64,000 nt of DNA, taken from NCBI RefSeq assembly GCF_025961225.1, contig NZ_JAOQNG010000007.1, positions 322,501-386,500 of the forward strand. The letters run 5' to 3'. Source of the stretch: Azospirillum canadense. GTDB lineage: Bacteria; Pseudomonadota; Alphaproteobacteria; Azospirillales; Azospirillaceae. The notes below the pieces were generated by a model that worked only from the letters and a program-made list of their open reading frames with translations, did no database searches and had not been told where the DNA came from. This document shows, one piece after another, positions 31,340 to 39,860 of this stretch; positions within the stretch are counted from its first letter, which is position 1, and each line of letters begins with the position of its first letter. The position numbers were made by a program, and so were the translations under genes.

Positions 31340-32735
31340 CACGCCAGGGCATGTCCTGCTGCTGACGGGCGAGTTGGCCGAACCGCGCCTGCGCCGCGTG
31401 CTCGCCGCGCTGGAACCGTTGGAGTTTCGGACCACGGTCGTCAACCTCGGCATCAAGGTCGCGGCGCTCGCGACGACCGAGATCGTGCTGCGCCGCCTCT
31501 CCTCGACACAAGGCGCCGACCGCGTCCTTCTGCCGGGGCGGTTCCGCGGCGACCTCGACCGGCTGTCGGCGCATTTCGGCGTGCCGTTCGAGCGTGGCCC
31601 CGACGAGCTGGAAGACCTGCCCCAGCATTTCCGTCGGCAGGCCGCCCCGCTCGACCTCAGCCGCTACCACACGAAAATCTTCGCGGAGATCGTCGAGGCG
31701 CCGCTGCTCGACGTGCCGGCCATCCTGGAGCGCGCCGCCCGGTTCCGGGCGGACGGGGCCGACGTGATCGACCTCGGCGGGCTGCCCGACCACCCTTTCC
31801 CACATCTGGAAGACGCGGTGACGGCGCTGCGCGACGCCGGCCACACGGTCAGCGTGGATTCCCTGGAGCCGAGGGAGCTTCTGCGCGGTGCATCCGCGGG
31901 CGCTTCCTACCTGCTGAGCCTGACGGAGACAACCGCCTGGGTCGCGCGCGAAACCGACGCGGTGCCCGTCGTCATCCCGACCACGCCGGACGACCTGCCG
32001 TCCCTCTACCGCGCGCTGGAGGCGATCGGCGCGGAAGGCCGGCGCTGCATCGCCGACCCGATCCTGGAGCCGATCCATTACGGCTTCACCGACTCCCTGC
32101 TCCGCTACCGCGAGGTTCGGGCGCGCTATCCGGAGTTGGAGATCCTGATGGGCATCGGCAACGTGACCGAACTGACCGACGCCGACACGCCCGGCATGAA
32201 CGCGCTGCTGATGGGCATCATTTCCGAACTGCGGATCGACCATGTCCTGGCCGTGCAGGTCAGCCCCCATTGCCGCCGGACCATCCGGGAGTTCGACGCG
32301 GCGCGCCGCCAGTTCTTCGCCGCCAAGGAAGCCGGCGCCCTGCCCCGCAACGTCGGTGACGCCCTGCTCTGCCTGCGCGACCGCAAGCCCTTCGTCAGCA
32401 CGCCGGAGCAGGTCGCGGATCTCGCCACGAAAATCCGCGACCCGAACTACCGGATCGAAGTGACGGAGCAAGGCATCCACCTCTACAACCGCGACGGCCA
32501 CCACGTGGCCGACGACCCCTTCGCCCTGTTCCCGCACATCGACACCCGCGGCGATGCGGGCCACGCCTTCTACCTGGGGGCGGAATTGGCGCGCGCGCAG
32601 ATCGCCTGGCAGCTCGGCAAGCGCTACAGCCAGGACAACGCGCTGCGCTGGGGCGTGGCGGTCGATGCGCCGGACGAGGATCCGTCCGGGTTCCACGCCG
32701 TTGGCACGACCAAAGCCGGGAGCCGAAAGCCGTGA
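31332..32735 (+). CDS. Dihydropteroate synthase-like protein (DUF6513), H4MPT biosynthesis
   Basis: This protein of about 467 residues has an N-terminal DUF6513 part (LLLTGELAEPRLRRVLAALE, ADRVLLPGRFRGD) followed by a TIM-barrel dihydropteroate synthase-like domain (ADVIDLGGLPDHPFPHLEDA near 140, LMGIGNVTELTDADTPGMNA near 275). The homologous archaeal protein is proposed to join the pterin to the ribofuranosylaminobenzene phosphate, the step analogous to folate synthase. ATG at 31332 is used; a GTG at 31323 is possible. It overlaps the kinase gene and abuts the DUF447 gene by ATGA-type coupling. Confidence 0.88.
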   Translation: MPDTPGHVLLLTGELAEPRLRRVLAALEPLEFRTTVVNLGIKVAALATTEIVLRRLSSTQGADRVLLPGRFRGDLDRLSAHFGVPFERGPDELEDLPQHFRRQAAPLDLSRYHTKIFAEIVEAPLLDVPAILERAARFRADGADVIDLGGLPDHPFPHLEDAVTALRDAGHTVSVDSLEPRELLRGASAGASYLLSLTETTAWVARETDAVPVVIPTTPDDLPSLYRALEAIGAEGRRCIADPILEPIHYGFTDSLLRYREVRARYPELEILMGIGNVTELTDADTPGMNALLMGIISELRIDHVLAVQVSPHCRRTIREFDAARRQFFAAKEAGALPRNVGDALLCLRDRKPFVSTPEQVADLATKIRDPNYRIEVTEQGIHLYNRDGHHVADDPFALFPHIDTRGDAGHAFYLGAELARAQIAWQLGKRYSQDNALRWGVAVDAPDEDPSGFHAVGTTKAGSRKP

Positions 32736-33310
32736 GCTTCATCCGCGAGACGATCATCACCAGCTGCGATGCGATTGGTGCCGTCCACGTCGCCCCCATG
32801 GGCGCCACGGTGACGGAGGGCGGCTACATCCTGGCGCCGTTCCGCCCGTCGCGCACGCTCGACAACCTGCTCGCCACGCGCTGCGCGGTGGTAAATTTCG
32901 CTGACGACGTCCGGGTGTTCGCCGGCTGCGTCACCGGGTGTCGGCGCGACTGGCCGACCGTCCCGGCGGAGCGCATCCGCGGCGCGGTCCTCGCCGGTGC
33001 GTTGGCGCACGAGGAGGTGGAGGTTGTCGCCGTCGAAGACGACGGCCAGCGCCCGCGCCTGCATTGCCGGCCGGTGCACCTCGTCACCCACCACCCGTTC
33101 CGCGGCTTCAACCGGGCGCAGGCGGCGGTGGTCGAAGGGGCGATCCTGGTCAGCCGCCTGCACCTCCTGCCGCCCGAGAAGATCGACCGCGAGATCGAGT
33201 ACCTGTCCATCGCCGTCGGCAAGACCGCCGGCCCCGTGGAACTGGAGGCCTGGGGCTGGCTGCTCGACCGCATCGCCCAGCACCGGGCGGGCGCGGAGAG
33301 TGCCGCATGA
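32732..33310 (+). CDS. DUF447 family flavin-reductase-like protein
   Basis: The 192-residue protein begins at a GTG overlapping the previous stop (GTGA). It has the split-barrel, FMN-binding-like pattern of DUF447: SFIRETIITSCDAIGAVHVAPMGAT, FRPSRTLDNLLATR, CAVVNFADDVRVFAGCVTG. DUF447 genes are consistent members of H4MPT clusters in methylotrophs and methanogens; a redox step on the pterin or furan is a reasonable guess but not established. Its own stop overlaps the MfnB start. Confidence 0.85.
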   Translation: MSFIRETIITSCDAIGAVHVAPMGATVTEGGYILAPFRPSRTLDNLLATRCAVVNFADDVRVFAGCVTGCRRDWPTVPAERIRGAVLAGALAHEEVEVVAVEDDGQRPRLHCRPVHLVTHHPFRGFNRAQAAVVEGAILVSRLHLLPPEKIDREIEYLSIAVGKTAGPVELEAWGWLLDRIAQHRAGAESAA

Positions 33311-34017
33311 CCCGCCTGCTGGCGAGCGTCGCCAACCTGGATGAACTGGCGCTCGCCGCACAGGGCGGTGCGGACATCCTGGATTTGAAGGACCCCCGGA
33401 GCGGCGCGCTCGGCGCCTGGGCGCTGGACGACATCGCCCGCGCCGTGGATATGACCCGATCCTGCCCCGTCCACCCGCCACAAAATCTGCCACTGAGCGC
33501 AACCGTCGGCGATCTGCCGATGGAGCCCGCGGCGGTGGCGGACCGCGTGGCGCGGACCTGGGCCTGTGGCGTGGATTACGTGAAGATCGGTCTGGTCCCA
33601 TCCGGCGACCCGGCCGGCTGCTTGGCCGCGCTGGCGCCCGACGCGCGGCGGGGCGCGCGGATCGTCGCGGTGCTGTTCGCCGATTTTTGGGATAATGCCA
33701 ACCAACCGCTTCCCGACATCGCGCGGGCGGGCTTCGCCGGGGCCATGCTCGACACCGCCGGCAAGGGCTCCGGCGGCTTGCTGCGGCACAAGGACATCGG
33801 CCAGCTGGCGCGCTTCGTGGAGCAGGCGCGCGCCCTCAACCTGCTCACCGGGCTGGCCGGTTCACTGGCTGTGGGGGACATACCGGCGCTGCTGCCGCTC
33901 GGCCCCGATTACCTGGGCTTCCGCACGGCCCTGTGCGCCGGTGCGGACCGGGGCGGCGCGCTGGACCCGGCCGCCCTGGCCGCCGTCCGCTCCGCCGTCC
34001 CGACCCACGCCGGCTGA
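33307..34017 (+). CDS. mfnB: (5-formylfuran-3-yl)methyl phosphate synthase MfnB
   Basis: The 236-residue TIM-barrel enzyme (formerly DUF556) makes the furan of methanofuran from two glyceraldehyde-3-phosphate molecules. Landmarks are LLASVANLDELALAAQGGAD near 4, ILDLKDPRSGALGAW near 25 (Schiff-base-type Lys), VDYVKIGLV near 93, and LNLLTGLAGSLAVGD near 170. ATGA overlap with the preceding stop shows coupling. A role in methylofuran synthesis for FhcA-D fits the cluster. Confidence 0.93.
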   Translation: MTRLLASVANLDELALAAQGGADILDLKDPRSGALGAWALDDIARAVDMTRSCPVHPPQNLPLSATVGDLPMEPAAVADRVARTWACGVDYVKIGLVPSGDPAGCLAALAPDARRGARIVAVLFADFWDNANQPLPDIARAGFAGAMLDTAGKGSGGLLRHKDIGQLARFVEQARALNLLTGLAGSLAVGDIPALLPLGPDYLGFRTALCAGADRGGALDPAALAAVRSAVPTHAG

Positions 34018-34025
34018 TCAGGCCG

Positions 34026-34490
34026 TTACTGCCCGGAGCCCTGCTTCGGCGGGCCGGAGTTGTTGCCGCCCTGCGACACCGAGCCGCCACCGATGGCGCC
34101 CTGCCGCTGCCCAGCCAGGGAGTTGTCCGGCAACGCGCCGGTGCCGCCCGTAGCGCCGCCCGAAGAGCCGGACGTCGCCGCCCCCGAGCTGTTGCCCGTG
34201 GAGCCGGCCCCCGGTGAGCCATAGGTCGTGGTTCCCGAGGATCCGGACGTTCCGCTCTGCCCGCCACCGCCTTGGGTCACCGCGCCACCGACGGTTCCCT
34301 GCCGCTGTCCGGCCAGGGAATTGTCCGGCAGGGCGCCGGTCGATGGGCTTGCGCCCTGGCTGCCCGAGCTTTGGGACCCGGAATTCTGGGGCATCGTGCC
34401 GCCCGTGGACTGGGCCGATGCCGGAAGCGCGAACGTGGCTGCGGCCAGGGCCAGCAACGATGCGCCAGCCGCAATCTGCAGGTGTTTCAT
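34026..34490 (-). CDS. Exported Gly/Ser-rich protein with two repeated motifs
   Basis: The 154-residue protein has a signal peptide (about 1-26, ending PASA) and GGAGG 9 bases upstream of the ATG. The mature part is low complexity (Gly, Ser, Thr, Gln) with two near-identical blocks TGALPDNSLAGQRQG, about 68 residues apart. The repeated blocks are nearly identical at DNA level too. No function or family is recognised. It is convergent with mfnB, 8 bases from its stop, and opens a minus-strand block. Confidence 0.72.
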   Translation of the reverse strand: MKHLQIAAGASLLALAAATFALPASAQSTGGTMPQNSGSQSSGSQGASPSTGALPDNSLAGQRQGTVGGAVTQGGGGQSGTSGSSGTTTYGSPGAGSTGNSSGAATSGSSGGATGGTGALPDNSLAGQRQGAIGGGSVSQGGNNSGPPKQGSGQ

Positions 34491-34614
34491 CGGACATTTC
34501 CTCCGGTTTGGTGGTGGGAGGCCCGGTGCACGAACCTCATCAACAACCAACCGTCGAAACGCCCGCTCGTCCCCCCGCCGTGACCCACCGGGCCACGGCG
34601 AGGAGGGGGTGCCT

Positions 34615-34797
34615 TCACCGCTCGTCCTTGGCGCTGCGGTTCTCGCGGGACGCTTCGCCCATGTGGCCGATCTCGTCCTTCGCCTTCTCGTCCCGGCCGG
34701 CGTCCTGCGGCTGGTCCTTCTTGAAGGCCTGCTTGTCGCCGAGGACGCTCTTCTCGCCGCGGGGCTGCTTCTGGCCCTTGTCGGATGTTCCGGTCAT
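34615..34797 (-). CDS. Small hydrophilic protein (60 residues)
   Basis: The product is strongly charged (MTGTSDKGQKQPRG..., ending RSAKDER), Lys/Asp/Gly-rich and without hydrophobic segments. It resembles general-stress hydrophilins in composition. GGAGGAACCGTC precedes the ATG at 34797; longer reading to 34965 has no RBS. It lies between the repeat protein and the ABC permease on the same strand. Function is unknown. Confidence 0.6.
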   Translation of the reverse strand: MTGTSDKGQKQPRGEKSVLGDKQAFKKDQPQDAGRDEKAKDEIGHMGEASRENRSAKDER

Positions 34798-34894
34798 GAC
34801 GGTTCCTCCACTCATGCCCGCCCGGCGGGATGACCGGACGGTCTTCTGATCCGTCAACCGGAGGGCGCCCGCGCGGTTCCGCCTCCCGGCCCCG

Positions 34895-35710
34895 TCACCC
34901 CTGTTCCGCGGGGCCGCCCCGGCGCGCCCAGAAGCCACGTCCGGGATCGTAGGCGAGGATCGCACCCCCCAGGAAAAGGACCAGGCAGGCCGCCACGGCG
35001 AGGAAGGCCGTGGCGTTGAATTGCAGGTACAGCGCGAAACGGATCAGCTCGACCGCTTGCGTGAAGGGGTTGATCCCGGCGATCCAGGCCAGGGTTGGGC
35101 TGCCCTCGCGGATGCGCCACAGCGGGTAGAGCGCGGAGGAGGCGAAGAACATCGGGAAGATGACGAAGTTCATCACGCCCGCGAAATTCTCCAGCTGCCG
35201 GATGAAGGACGACAGCAGCAGGCCCAGCGCCCCCAGCATCAGCCCGCTCAGCACCAGGGCCGGCAGTACAGCGAGGTAGCCGAGCGGCGGTGGCTGCACC
35301 TCCCAGAACCAGGCAATGGCGAAGAAGACGTAGGCCTGGGCGATGGACACCAGCACGCCGGCCAGCAGCTTGCACACCAGCAGGTACCAGCGCGGCAGCG
35401 GGCTGACCAGCAGGGTCTTCATGCTGCCCATCTCCCGGTCGTAGACCATGGACAACGAGCTTTGCATCCCGTTGAACAGCTGGATCATGCCCACCAGCCC
35501 CGGCGTCACGTAATCCTCGTAAAGGATGTAGGTCTCGTAGGGCGGGATGATCGACAGGCCGAGCACCGCGCGGAATCCCACCGCGAAGATGGCCAGCCAG
35601 ACCAGCGGCCGCACCAGGGCGGCGAAGAAGCGTTCGCGCTGGTGCACGAAGCGCAGCCCTTCGCGGATGATCACCGCGCGCAGGCAGCGCCAGTAGAGCG
35701 ATGCGGTCAT
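34895..35710 (-). CDS. ABC-2 type permease of the PQQ-dependent alcohol dehydrogenase system
   Basis: The 271-residue inner-membrane protein has about six transmembrane helices of the ABC-2 exporter fold, with VTPGLVGMIQLFNGMQSS and REMGSMKTLLVSPLPRWYLL. The latter loop contacts the ATPase. It matches the permeases found with PQQ-dependent alcohol oxidation genes (PedC-like). The start at 35710 overlaps the ATPase stop (ATGA). What it moves is unknown. Pairing with a substrate-binding protein encoded just upstream is unusual for an ABC-2 permease. Confidence 0.88.
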   Translation of the reverse strand: MTASLYWRCLRAVIIREGLRFVHQRERFFAALVRPLVWLAIFAVGFRAVLGLSIIPPYETYILYEDYVTPGLVGMIQLFNGMQSSLSMVYDREMGSMKTLLVSPLPRWYLLVCKLLAGVLVSIAQAYVFFAIAWFWEVQPPPLGYLAVLPALVLSGLMLGALGLLLSSFIRQLENFAGVMNFVIFPMFFASSALYPLWRIREGSPTLAWIAGINPFTQAVELIRFALYLQFNATAFLAVAACLVLFLGGAILAYDPGRGFWARRGGPAEQG

Positions 35711-36510
35711 TGCCCCGTCCCCTTTTGGGTCGCCCTTTCCGTCAGGCGGGCGAAGGCTGGGCCCAGGGCCGGGGCGCCGGCGGCGGCGCACACCTCGTCC
35801 ACCAGCCCCTCGGCCAGCACCCGCCCGCGGTGCAGGACCACCACGCCGTCGCCATCCCGCGCCTCGTCGATGAGGTGGGTCGCCCACAGCACAGCCAAGC
35901 CACGCTCCCGGCAGAGGTCGTGCACATGGTCGAGCACCTGCCGGCGCAGTTCGATGTCCAGCCCCACCGTCGGCTCGTCGAGCAGAAGCAGGCTCGGCTG
36001 GTGGAGCAGCGCGCGGGCGATCTCCACCCGCCGCCGCTGCCCGCCGGACAGGGTGCGCACGCGCTCGTCCCCACGCTCCAACAGGCCGATGCGCGTCAAC
36101 TCCTCCGCCGCGCGCTGCTCGATGACGGCCGGCGCTAGGCCGTGCAGGCCGCCGTGGTAGCGCAGGTTCTGCAGGACGGTCAGGTCCGGGTCGAGCGTCG
36201 GCTGTTGGAACACCACCCCGATGCGCGCCAGCGCCTGGGTTGGTTGCCGGCGCATGTCGAAGCCGAACACCCGGATGCTGCCCCGGCGGGTGTTGTAGAT
36301 CCGCGTGATCAGCGAAAAGAGCGTGGTCTTGCCGGCGCCGTTGAGCCCCAGCAGCACGGCGAACCGCCCCGCCGGGATGCCGAAGGACACGTCATCCAGG
36401 ACCGTCCGGTTTCCGAAGCTGTGGCTCAACCCCTCCACCGCCAGCACCGGCTCCGCGACGGTGCCTGACATGGCACGCTGGTCGGGCGGAGCGGTTTCGT
36501 AACAGGCCAT
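35707..36510 (-). CDS. ABC transporter ATP-binding protein (PQQ-associated)
   Basis: The 267-residue ATPase has Walker A LLGLNGAGKTTLFSLI near 50, Q-loop GVVFQQPTLDPDLTV near 95, signature TLSGGQRRRVEIARALLH near 150, Walker B LLLLDEPTVGLD and H-loop ATHLIDEA. It pairs with the ABC-2 permease immediately downstream (ATGA overlap). The start at 36510 follows GGGGGGTGAC; reading further upstream passes into a dispersed repeat. It powers export, or rearrangement, of an unknown substrate linked to PQQ metabolism. Confidence 0.92.
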   Translation of the reverse strand: MACYETAPPDQRAMSGTVAEPVLAVEGLSHSFGNRTVLDDVSFGIPAGRFAVLLGLNGAGKTTLFSLITRIYNTRRGSIRVFGFDMRRQPTQALARIGVVFQQPTLDPDLTVLQNLRYHGGLHGLAPAVIEQRAAEELTRIGLLERGDERVRTLSGGQRRRVEIARALLHQPSLLLLDEPTVGLDIELRRQVLDHVHDLCRERGLAVLWATHLIDEARDGDGVVVLHRGRVLAEGLVDEVCAAAGAPALGPAFARLTERATQKGTGQ

Positions 36511-36533
36511 GTCACCCCCCAATCGCGATGAAA

Positions 36534-36701
36534 CCCTCTCCCCCCTGGGGAGAGGGGAGGGTGAGGGGGTCCCGCGACTTTGGTACGTCCGGCGCAAGCG
36601 CAACCCCCTCACCCTAACCCTCTCCCCGCTTTCAGCGGACCAAAGGTCCGCCTGTCGCGTCAGCGCAAACTTCGTTTGCGCGTGAGCGGAGGGGAGAGGG
36701 A
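36534..36701. repeat. Dispersed inverted repeat between ABC ATPase and beta-propeller genes
   Basis: Outer arms AGGGTGAGGGGGT (36557-36570) and ACCCCCTCACCCT near 36602 are inverted. Nested short palindromes follow: CTCTCCCC...GGGGAGAG, GGACCAAAGGTCC and CGCAAACTTCGTTTGCG. This pyrimidine-arm structure is typical of intergenic repeats in high-GC alphaproteobacteria. It interrupts the otherwise continuous minus-strand PQQ block and could fold into a processing or termination structure. Confidence 0.65.
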
Positions 36702-36715
36702 ACAATGGCTGCACA

Positions 36716-37696
36716 CTACGGCTTCACGATCACGCCCCACGGGGCGCCGCCGACCGAGACGGACTTCACGACCCGGCCGCGCTCCAGATCCATCACCGAC
36801 ATGTCGTTGCTGACGCCATTCGTCGTGTAGAGGCGCTTCTCGTCCGGGGACAGGGCGAGGTTCCAGACGCGCTGGCCGACGAGGTGGTAGCGCTTGACCT
36901 CGAAGGTCTTGGCGTCGATCTCGGCCACCCGGTTGGCGGGGCCGAGGGCGACAAAGGCCCGCTGCTCGTCGCTGGTGATCTGGATGCCGACGGGCTGGAT
37001 CGCCTCGCGCGGGACGCCCTGGACGGCGAAGGTGATCTTGTGGACGACCTTGCGCGACGCGGTGTCGATGATGCTGACGGTCCCGCCGACCTCCGACGAC
37101 ACCCAGACGAACTTTCCATCTCCGGTGAAGCGCGCGACACGGGGACGGGCGTCGACCAGCACGTTGTCGACGATCTGGTGCGACTCCGTGTCGATGAAAT
37201 GCGCCATGTTCGTCGTCTCGGACGTGTTCACCAGGAACTTGCCGTCCGGGCTGATGCCCATGCCTTCCGGCTCCACCCCCACCTGGATCTCGCCGACGAT
37301 CTTCTTCGTCTCGGTGTCGACCACCGAGACCATGTTGTCGTCCTCGTTGGCGACGTAGAGCAGACGCCCCTTCGGATCGAGCACGAACAGCTCCGGATCG
37401 GGACCGGACGGCAGCCGGTCGACCACCTTCTGGGTCGCCACGTCGATCACGTCGATGCGGTTGTCGTCGCCGACGCAGACGAAGATCTGCGTCATGTCCC
37501 GGTTGAAGGTGATGCCGCGCGGCCGGCGCCCGACCTTGATGGTGGCGAGCACCTGCATCTTGCCGCCGTCCACCACGGAGACGGTGTTGCTCTTCTCGTT
37601 GGAGACAAAAATCGTATCCGCCTGCGCGGACGGCGCAATCATAAAGCCCAGCAGCGCTAACAGGCCCAAGCGGGCCGCCCCTCCATCAAACGACAT
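36716..37696 (-). CDS. PQQ-associated YVTN beta-propeller protein
   Basis: The 326-residue exported protein has a signal peptide (about 1-26) and seven YVTN-type blades, each with a core such as NTVSVVDGGKMQVLATIKVG, then VANEDDNMVSVVDTETKKIV and TTNGVSNDMSVMDLERGRVV. Such propellers accompany PQQ-dependent alcohol dehydrogenases and the ABC genes here, and they may bind the quinoprotein or its metal or cofactor. Role is inferred. It precedes the ABC pair on the same strand. Confidence 0.9.
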   Translation of the reverse strand: MSFDGGAARLGLLALLGFMIAPSAQADTIFVSNEKSNTVSVVDGGKMQVLATIKVGRRPRGITFNRDMTQIFVCVGDDNRIDVIDVATQKVVDRLPSGPDPELFVLDPKGRLLYVANEDDNMVSVVDTETKKIVGEIQVGVEPEGMGISPDGKFLVNTSETTNMAHFIDTESHQIVDNVLVDARPRVARFTGDGKFVWVSSEVGGTVSIIDTASRKVVHKITFAVQGVPREAIQPVGIQITSDEQRAFVALGPANRVAEIDAKTFEVKRYHLVGQRVWNLALSPDEKRLYTTNGVSNDMSVMDLERGRVVKSVSVGGAPWGVIVKP

Positions 37697-37751
37697 GCGT
37701 GTCCTCCCGTTGTCGGCCCGCTTGGCAAGGCCTTGTGTTTACTGGCTGTGT

Positions 37752-38954
37752 TCACTGGCTTCGCTTGCAGCGGCTCTCCGGCCGGTCGTCGCCGAGCGTG
37801 TCGAGTTCCGAGTATTGGTGCAGAAACCCCGCCTGCGGTGACACCGAGACGAGCACCCGCGGCCCGGCGAGCAGCACGGGTTGGCGGAGCTGCCCGTCCC
37901 AATCGCGGAAGCTCAGCCCCTGCCCCTTGAAGGCCGGCAAGGTGAAGTCGGGGCCGCGCACGAAGGCGGCGAGCGCCGCGGGATCGGCCGACTTGGTGCG
38001 CGTCGCCGCCTCCCCCACCGCGCGGACGGCCATCCAGGCGGTGTAGTCGCGCGGGCGCATCCAGCGGCCGGCCTGCCGTTCGAAGCGGCTGTGCAGCTGC
38101 GTCGCCCCCCACTGCTCGTTCACGCGCGACCACGCCGTGGGTACGAGCCCATGGGTGCCGACGACCGGGCGGGGAAGCCACGTCTGGTAGAGGAGATACT
38201 CGCCGAACCCGTCCGCCTCGTCGGCGACGACCAGCACGTCGTGCTCGGGCGCTTGCGTGAAGGTCAGGATTTCCGACTGCACCGTCACATGGCCGGTGTC
38301 GACGCGGCGGTTGGCGTCCTCGAACGCCCAGCGCTTCTCCTCCACGATCTTGGCGCGGTAGCGCTTGGCGGCGGCGCGGATCGCGTCGGCGTAGGCGGCG
38401 TCCTCCGGCGTGCGGCCGACCACCAGCAGCCAGTTCATCCACTTGCGCGACACCAGATACTGGGACAGCGCGTCGGCCAGCATCCGGCGGCTGGGCGTCA
38501 CGTGCAGCAGGTTGGTGCGGCAGCGTTCGTTACGCAGGTCGTCGTCCGGCGCGCGGGTGTTGAAGACCAGCATGTCGCGCGCCTCCGGCGCCGCAGCAGC
38601 GGCGAGCAGCGCGTCCTCCCTCAGATCGGCGACCAGCAGCCGGACGCCCTGGCCGGCTAGGTCGCGGACGGCGTCCTCTACGCGACCATCCTCCGGCACG
38701 ACCGCCTCAACCAGTTCGAAGCGCTGGTTGAGGAAGCGCCCGGTCGTGTTGTTGTCGGCAATGGCGAGGCGGGCTCCCTGCACCCCTTCGTCCTCCGACA
38801 CCGGTTCGAGGAAGGTCTGGGGGATCCGTGGCTCCTCCGCGCGGGTCAGGTAGCCGATGCGGATCACCATCGGCCCGGCGCCGGGATCAGCCGCCCGGGC
38901 TGGGCCGCCAAGCAGGAGGACTCCGGCGACGATCAGAAGGGAGGCGATCCTCAT
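37752..38954 (-). CDS. Periplasmic binding protein of the PQQ-associated ABC system
   Basis: The 400-residue preprotein has a signal peptide (about 1-21) and a type I periplasmic binding fold (branched-chain amino acid-binding-like): QGARLAIADNNTTGRFLNQ near 50, the VRLLVADLREDALLAAAAAP region near 105, NWLLVVGRTPEDAAYADAI near 170. It matches the substrate-binding proteins found with PQQ alcohol dehydrogenase ABC genes. Ligand is unknown. It is separated from fhcC by 81 bases on the same strand, so the Fhc and PQQ blocks may form one transcript. Confidence 0.88.
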   Translation of the reverse strand: MRIASLLIVAGVLLLGGPARAADPGAGPMVIRIGYLTRAEEPRIPQTFLEPVSEDEGVQGARLAIADNNTTGRFLNQRFELVEAVVPEDGRVEDAVRDLAGQGVRLLVADLREDALLAAAAAPEARDMLVFNTRAPDDDLRNERCRTNLLHVTPSRRMLADALSQYLVSRKWMNWLLVVGRTPEDAAYADAIRAAAKRYRAKIVEEKRWAFEDANRRVDTGHVTVQSEILTFTQAPEHDVLVVADEADGFGEYLLYQTWLPRPVVGTHGLVPTAWSRVNEQWGATQLHSRFERQAGRWMRPRDYTAWMAVRAVGEAATRTKSADPAALAAFVRGPDFTLPAFKGQGLSFRDWDGQLRQPVLLAGPRVLVSVSPQAGFLHQYSELDTLGDDRPESRCKRSQ

Positions 38955-39035
38955 ACAGACCCTCCGGCGCGGTCGGCAGCATCGCCGCGTTCTTGCGAGA
39001 CGTTGTCAGGATGTGGTTGGGCGGCGTGCGTCACG

Positions 39036-39860
39036 CTACGCCTTCGAAAGGATAAGCACTTCGCCGATGCCCTGAACCGAACGGTCGCCGACCAGCCGTC
39101 GGGCGCGGGTGCCGACGGTCGGGAAGCCCACGGGCCACGCCCCGCCATCCGTCAATTCCCGCCGCATCAGCTCCAGGAACAGCCAGTCGTTCGCGCCACC
39201 GTCCACGAAGCCGGTCGGTAGCGCCTCCGGCGCCTGGGACAGGAGGATGGTTCCGCGGCGCATCGCGAGCCCCAGTTCCGGGCCGCAGGCGGCGCCGACG
39301 GCGATGGTCCCGGCGATCATCCGGGCGCCGCATAGGCTGCCCGCCCGCCCGTGAACAGTGATCAGGCCCCGCCGCATCCGTTCGCCGATGCGATCCCCCG
39401 CGTTGCCCGCAACGACGACCGCCCCGCCGCTCATGCCGCGCGTGCCGCCGGCCAGCGGCGCGCCCAGGAAGTCGCCGGCGTCGCCGGCAACGCGCAGGCG
39501 TCCGCCGGCCATCTCGGCGGCGGCGAAGGCTCCGCAGTCCCCCTCCACGATCAGCGTGCCGCCGCGCATGCCGCTGCCGGCGTAGGCTCCGCAATCCCCT
39601 TCGACCAGGATCTCCCCGGCCGCCATGCCCGCCCCCACCCCGTCGAGCGCGGCGGCGCCAGGACGCAGCACCAGCGCTCCCGCCGGGCCGCCGTCCTGGA
39701 GGTCGAACAGCGCGTCCAGCCGGTGGCGCCCCTTTCCACGGACCAGCATCAGCCCGGCCAGCGCGGCCCGGCCACCATCCGCCAGTCGATCCGGCAGAAC
39801 GCCGGTCATGTCGATCGGCGGCCCGGCGGCCTCGACGGGGGTGAGGATGACACCGCTCAT
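39036..39860 (-). CDS. fhcC: Formyltransferase/hydrolase complex subunit FhcC
   Basis: The 274-residue protein is the FwdC/GltB-C-terminal-like right-handed beta-helix. Repeating G..M..G.I.V.GDCG motifs run from about 75 to 215 (MAAGEILVEGDCGAYAG, MRGGTLIVEGDCGAFAA). It is a structural subunit of the Fhc complex that converts formyl-H4MPT to formate. Its start overlaps the fhcD stop (ATGA), completing the order fhcB-A-D-C as in Methylorubrum. Frames reading further upstream are shadows of fhcD. Confidence 0.95.
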   Translation of the reverse strand: MSGVILTPVEAAGPPIDMTGVLPDRLADGGRAALAGLMLVRGKGRHRLDALFDLQDGGPAGALVLRPGAAALDGVGAGMAAGEILVEGDCGAYAGSGMRGGTLIVEGDCGAFAAAEMAGGRLRVAGDAGDFLGAPLAGGTRGMSGGAVVVAGNAGDRIGERMRRGLITVHGRAGSLCGARMIAGTIAVGAACGPELGLAMRRGTILLSQAPEALPTGFVDGGANDWLFLELMRRELTDGGAWPVGFPTVGTRARRLVGDRSVQGIGEVLILSKA

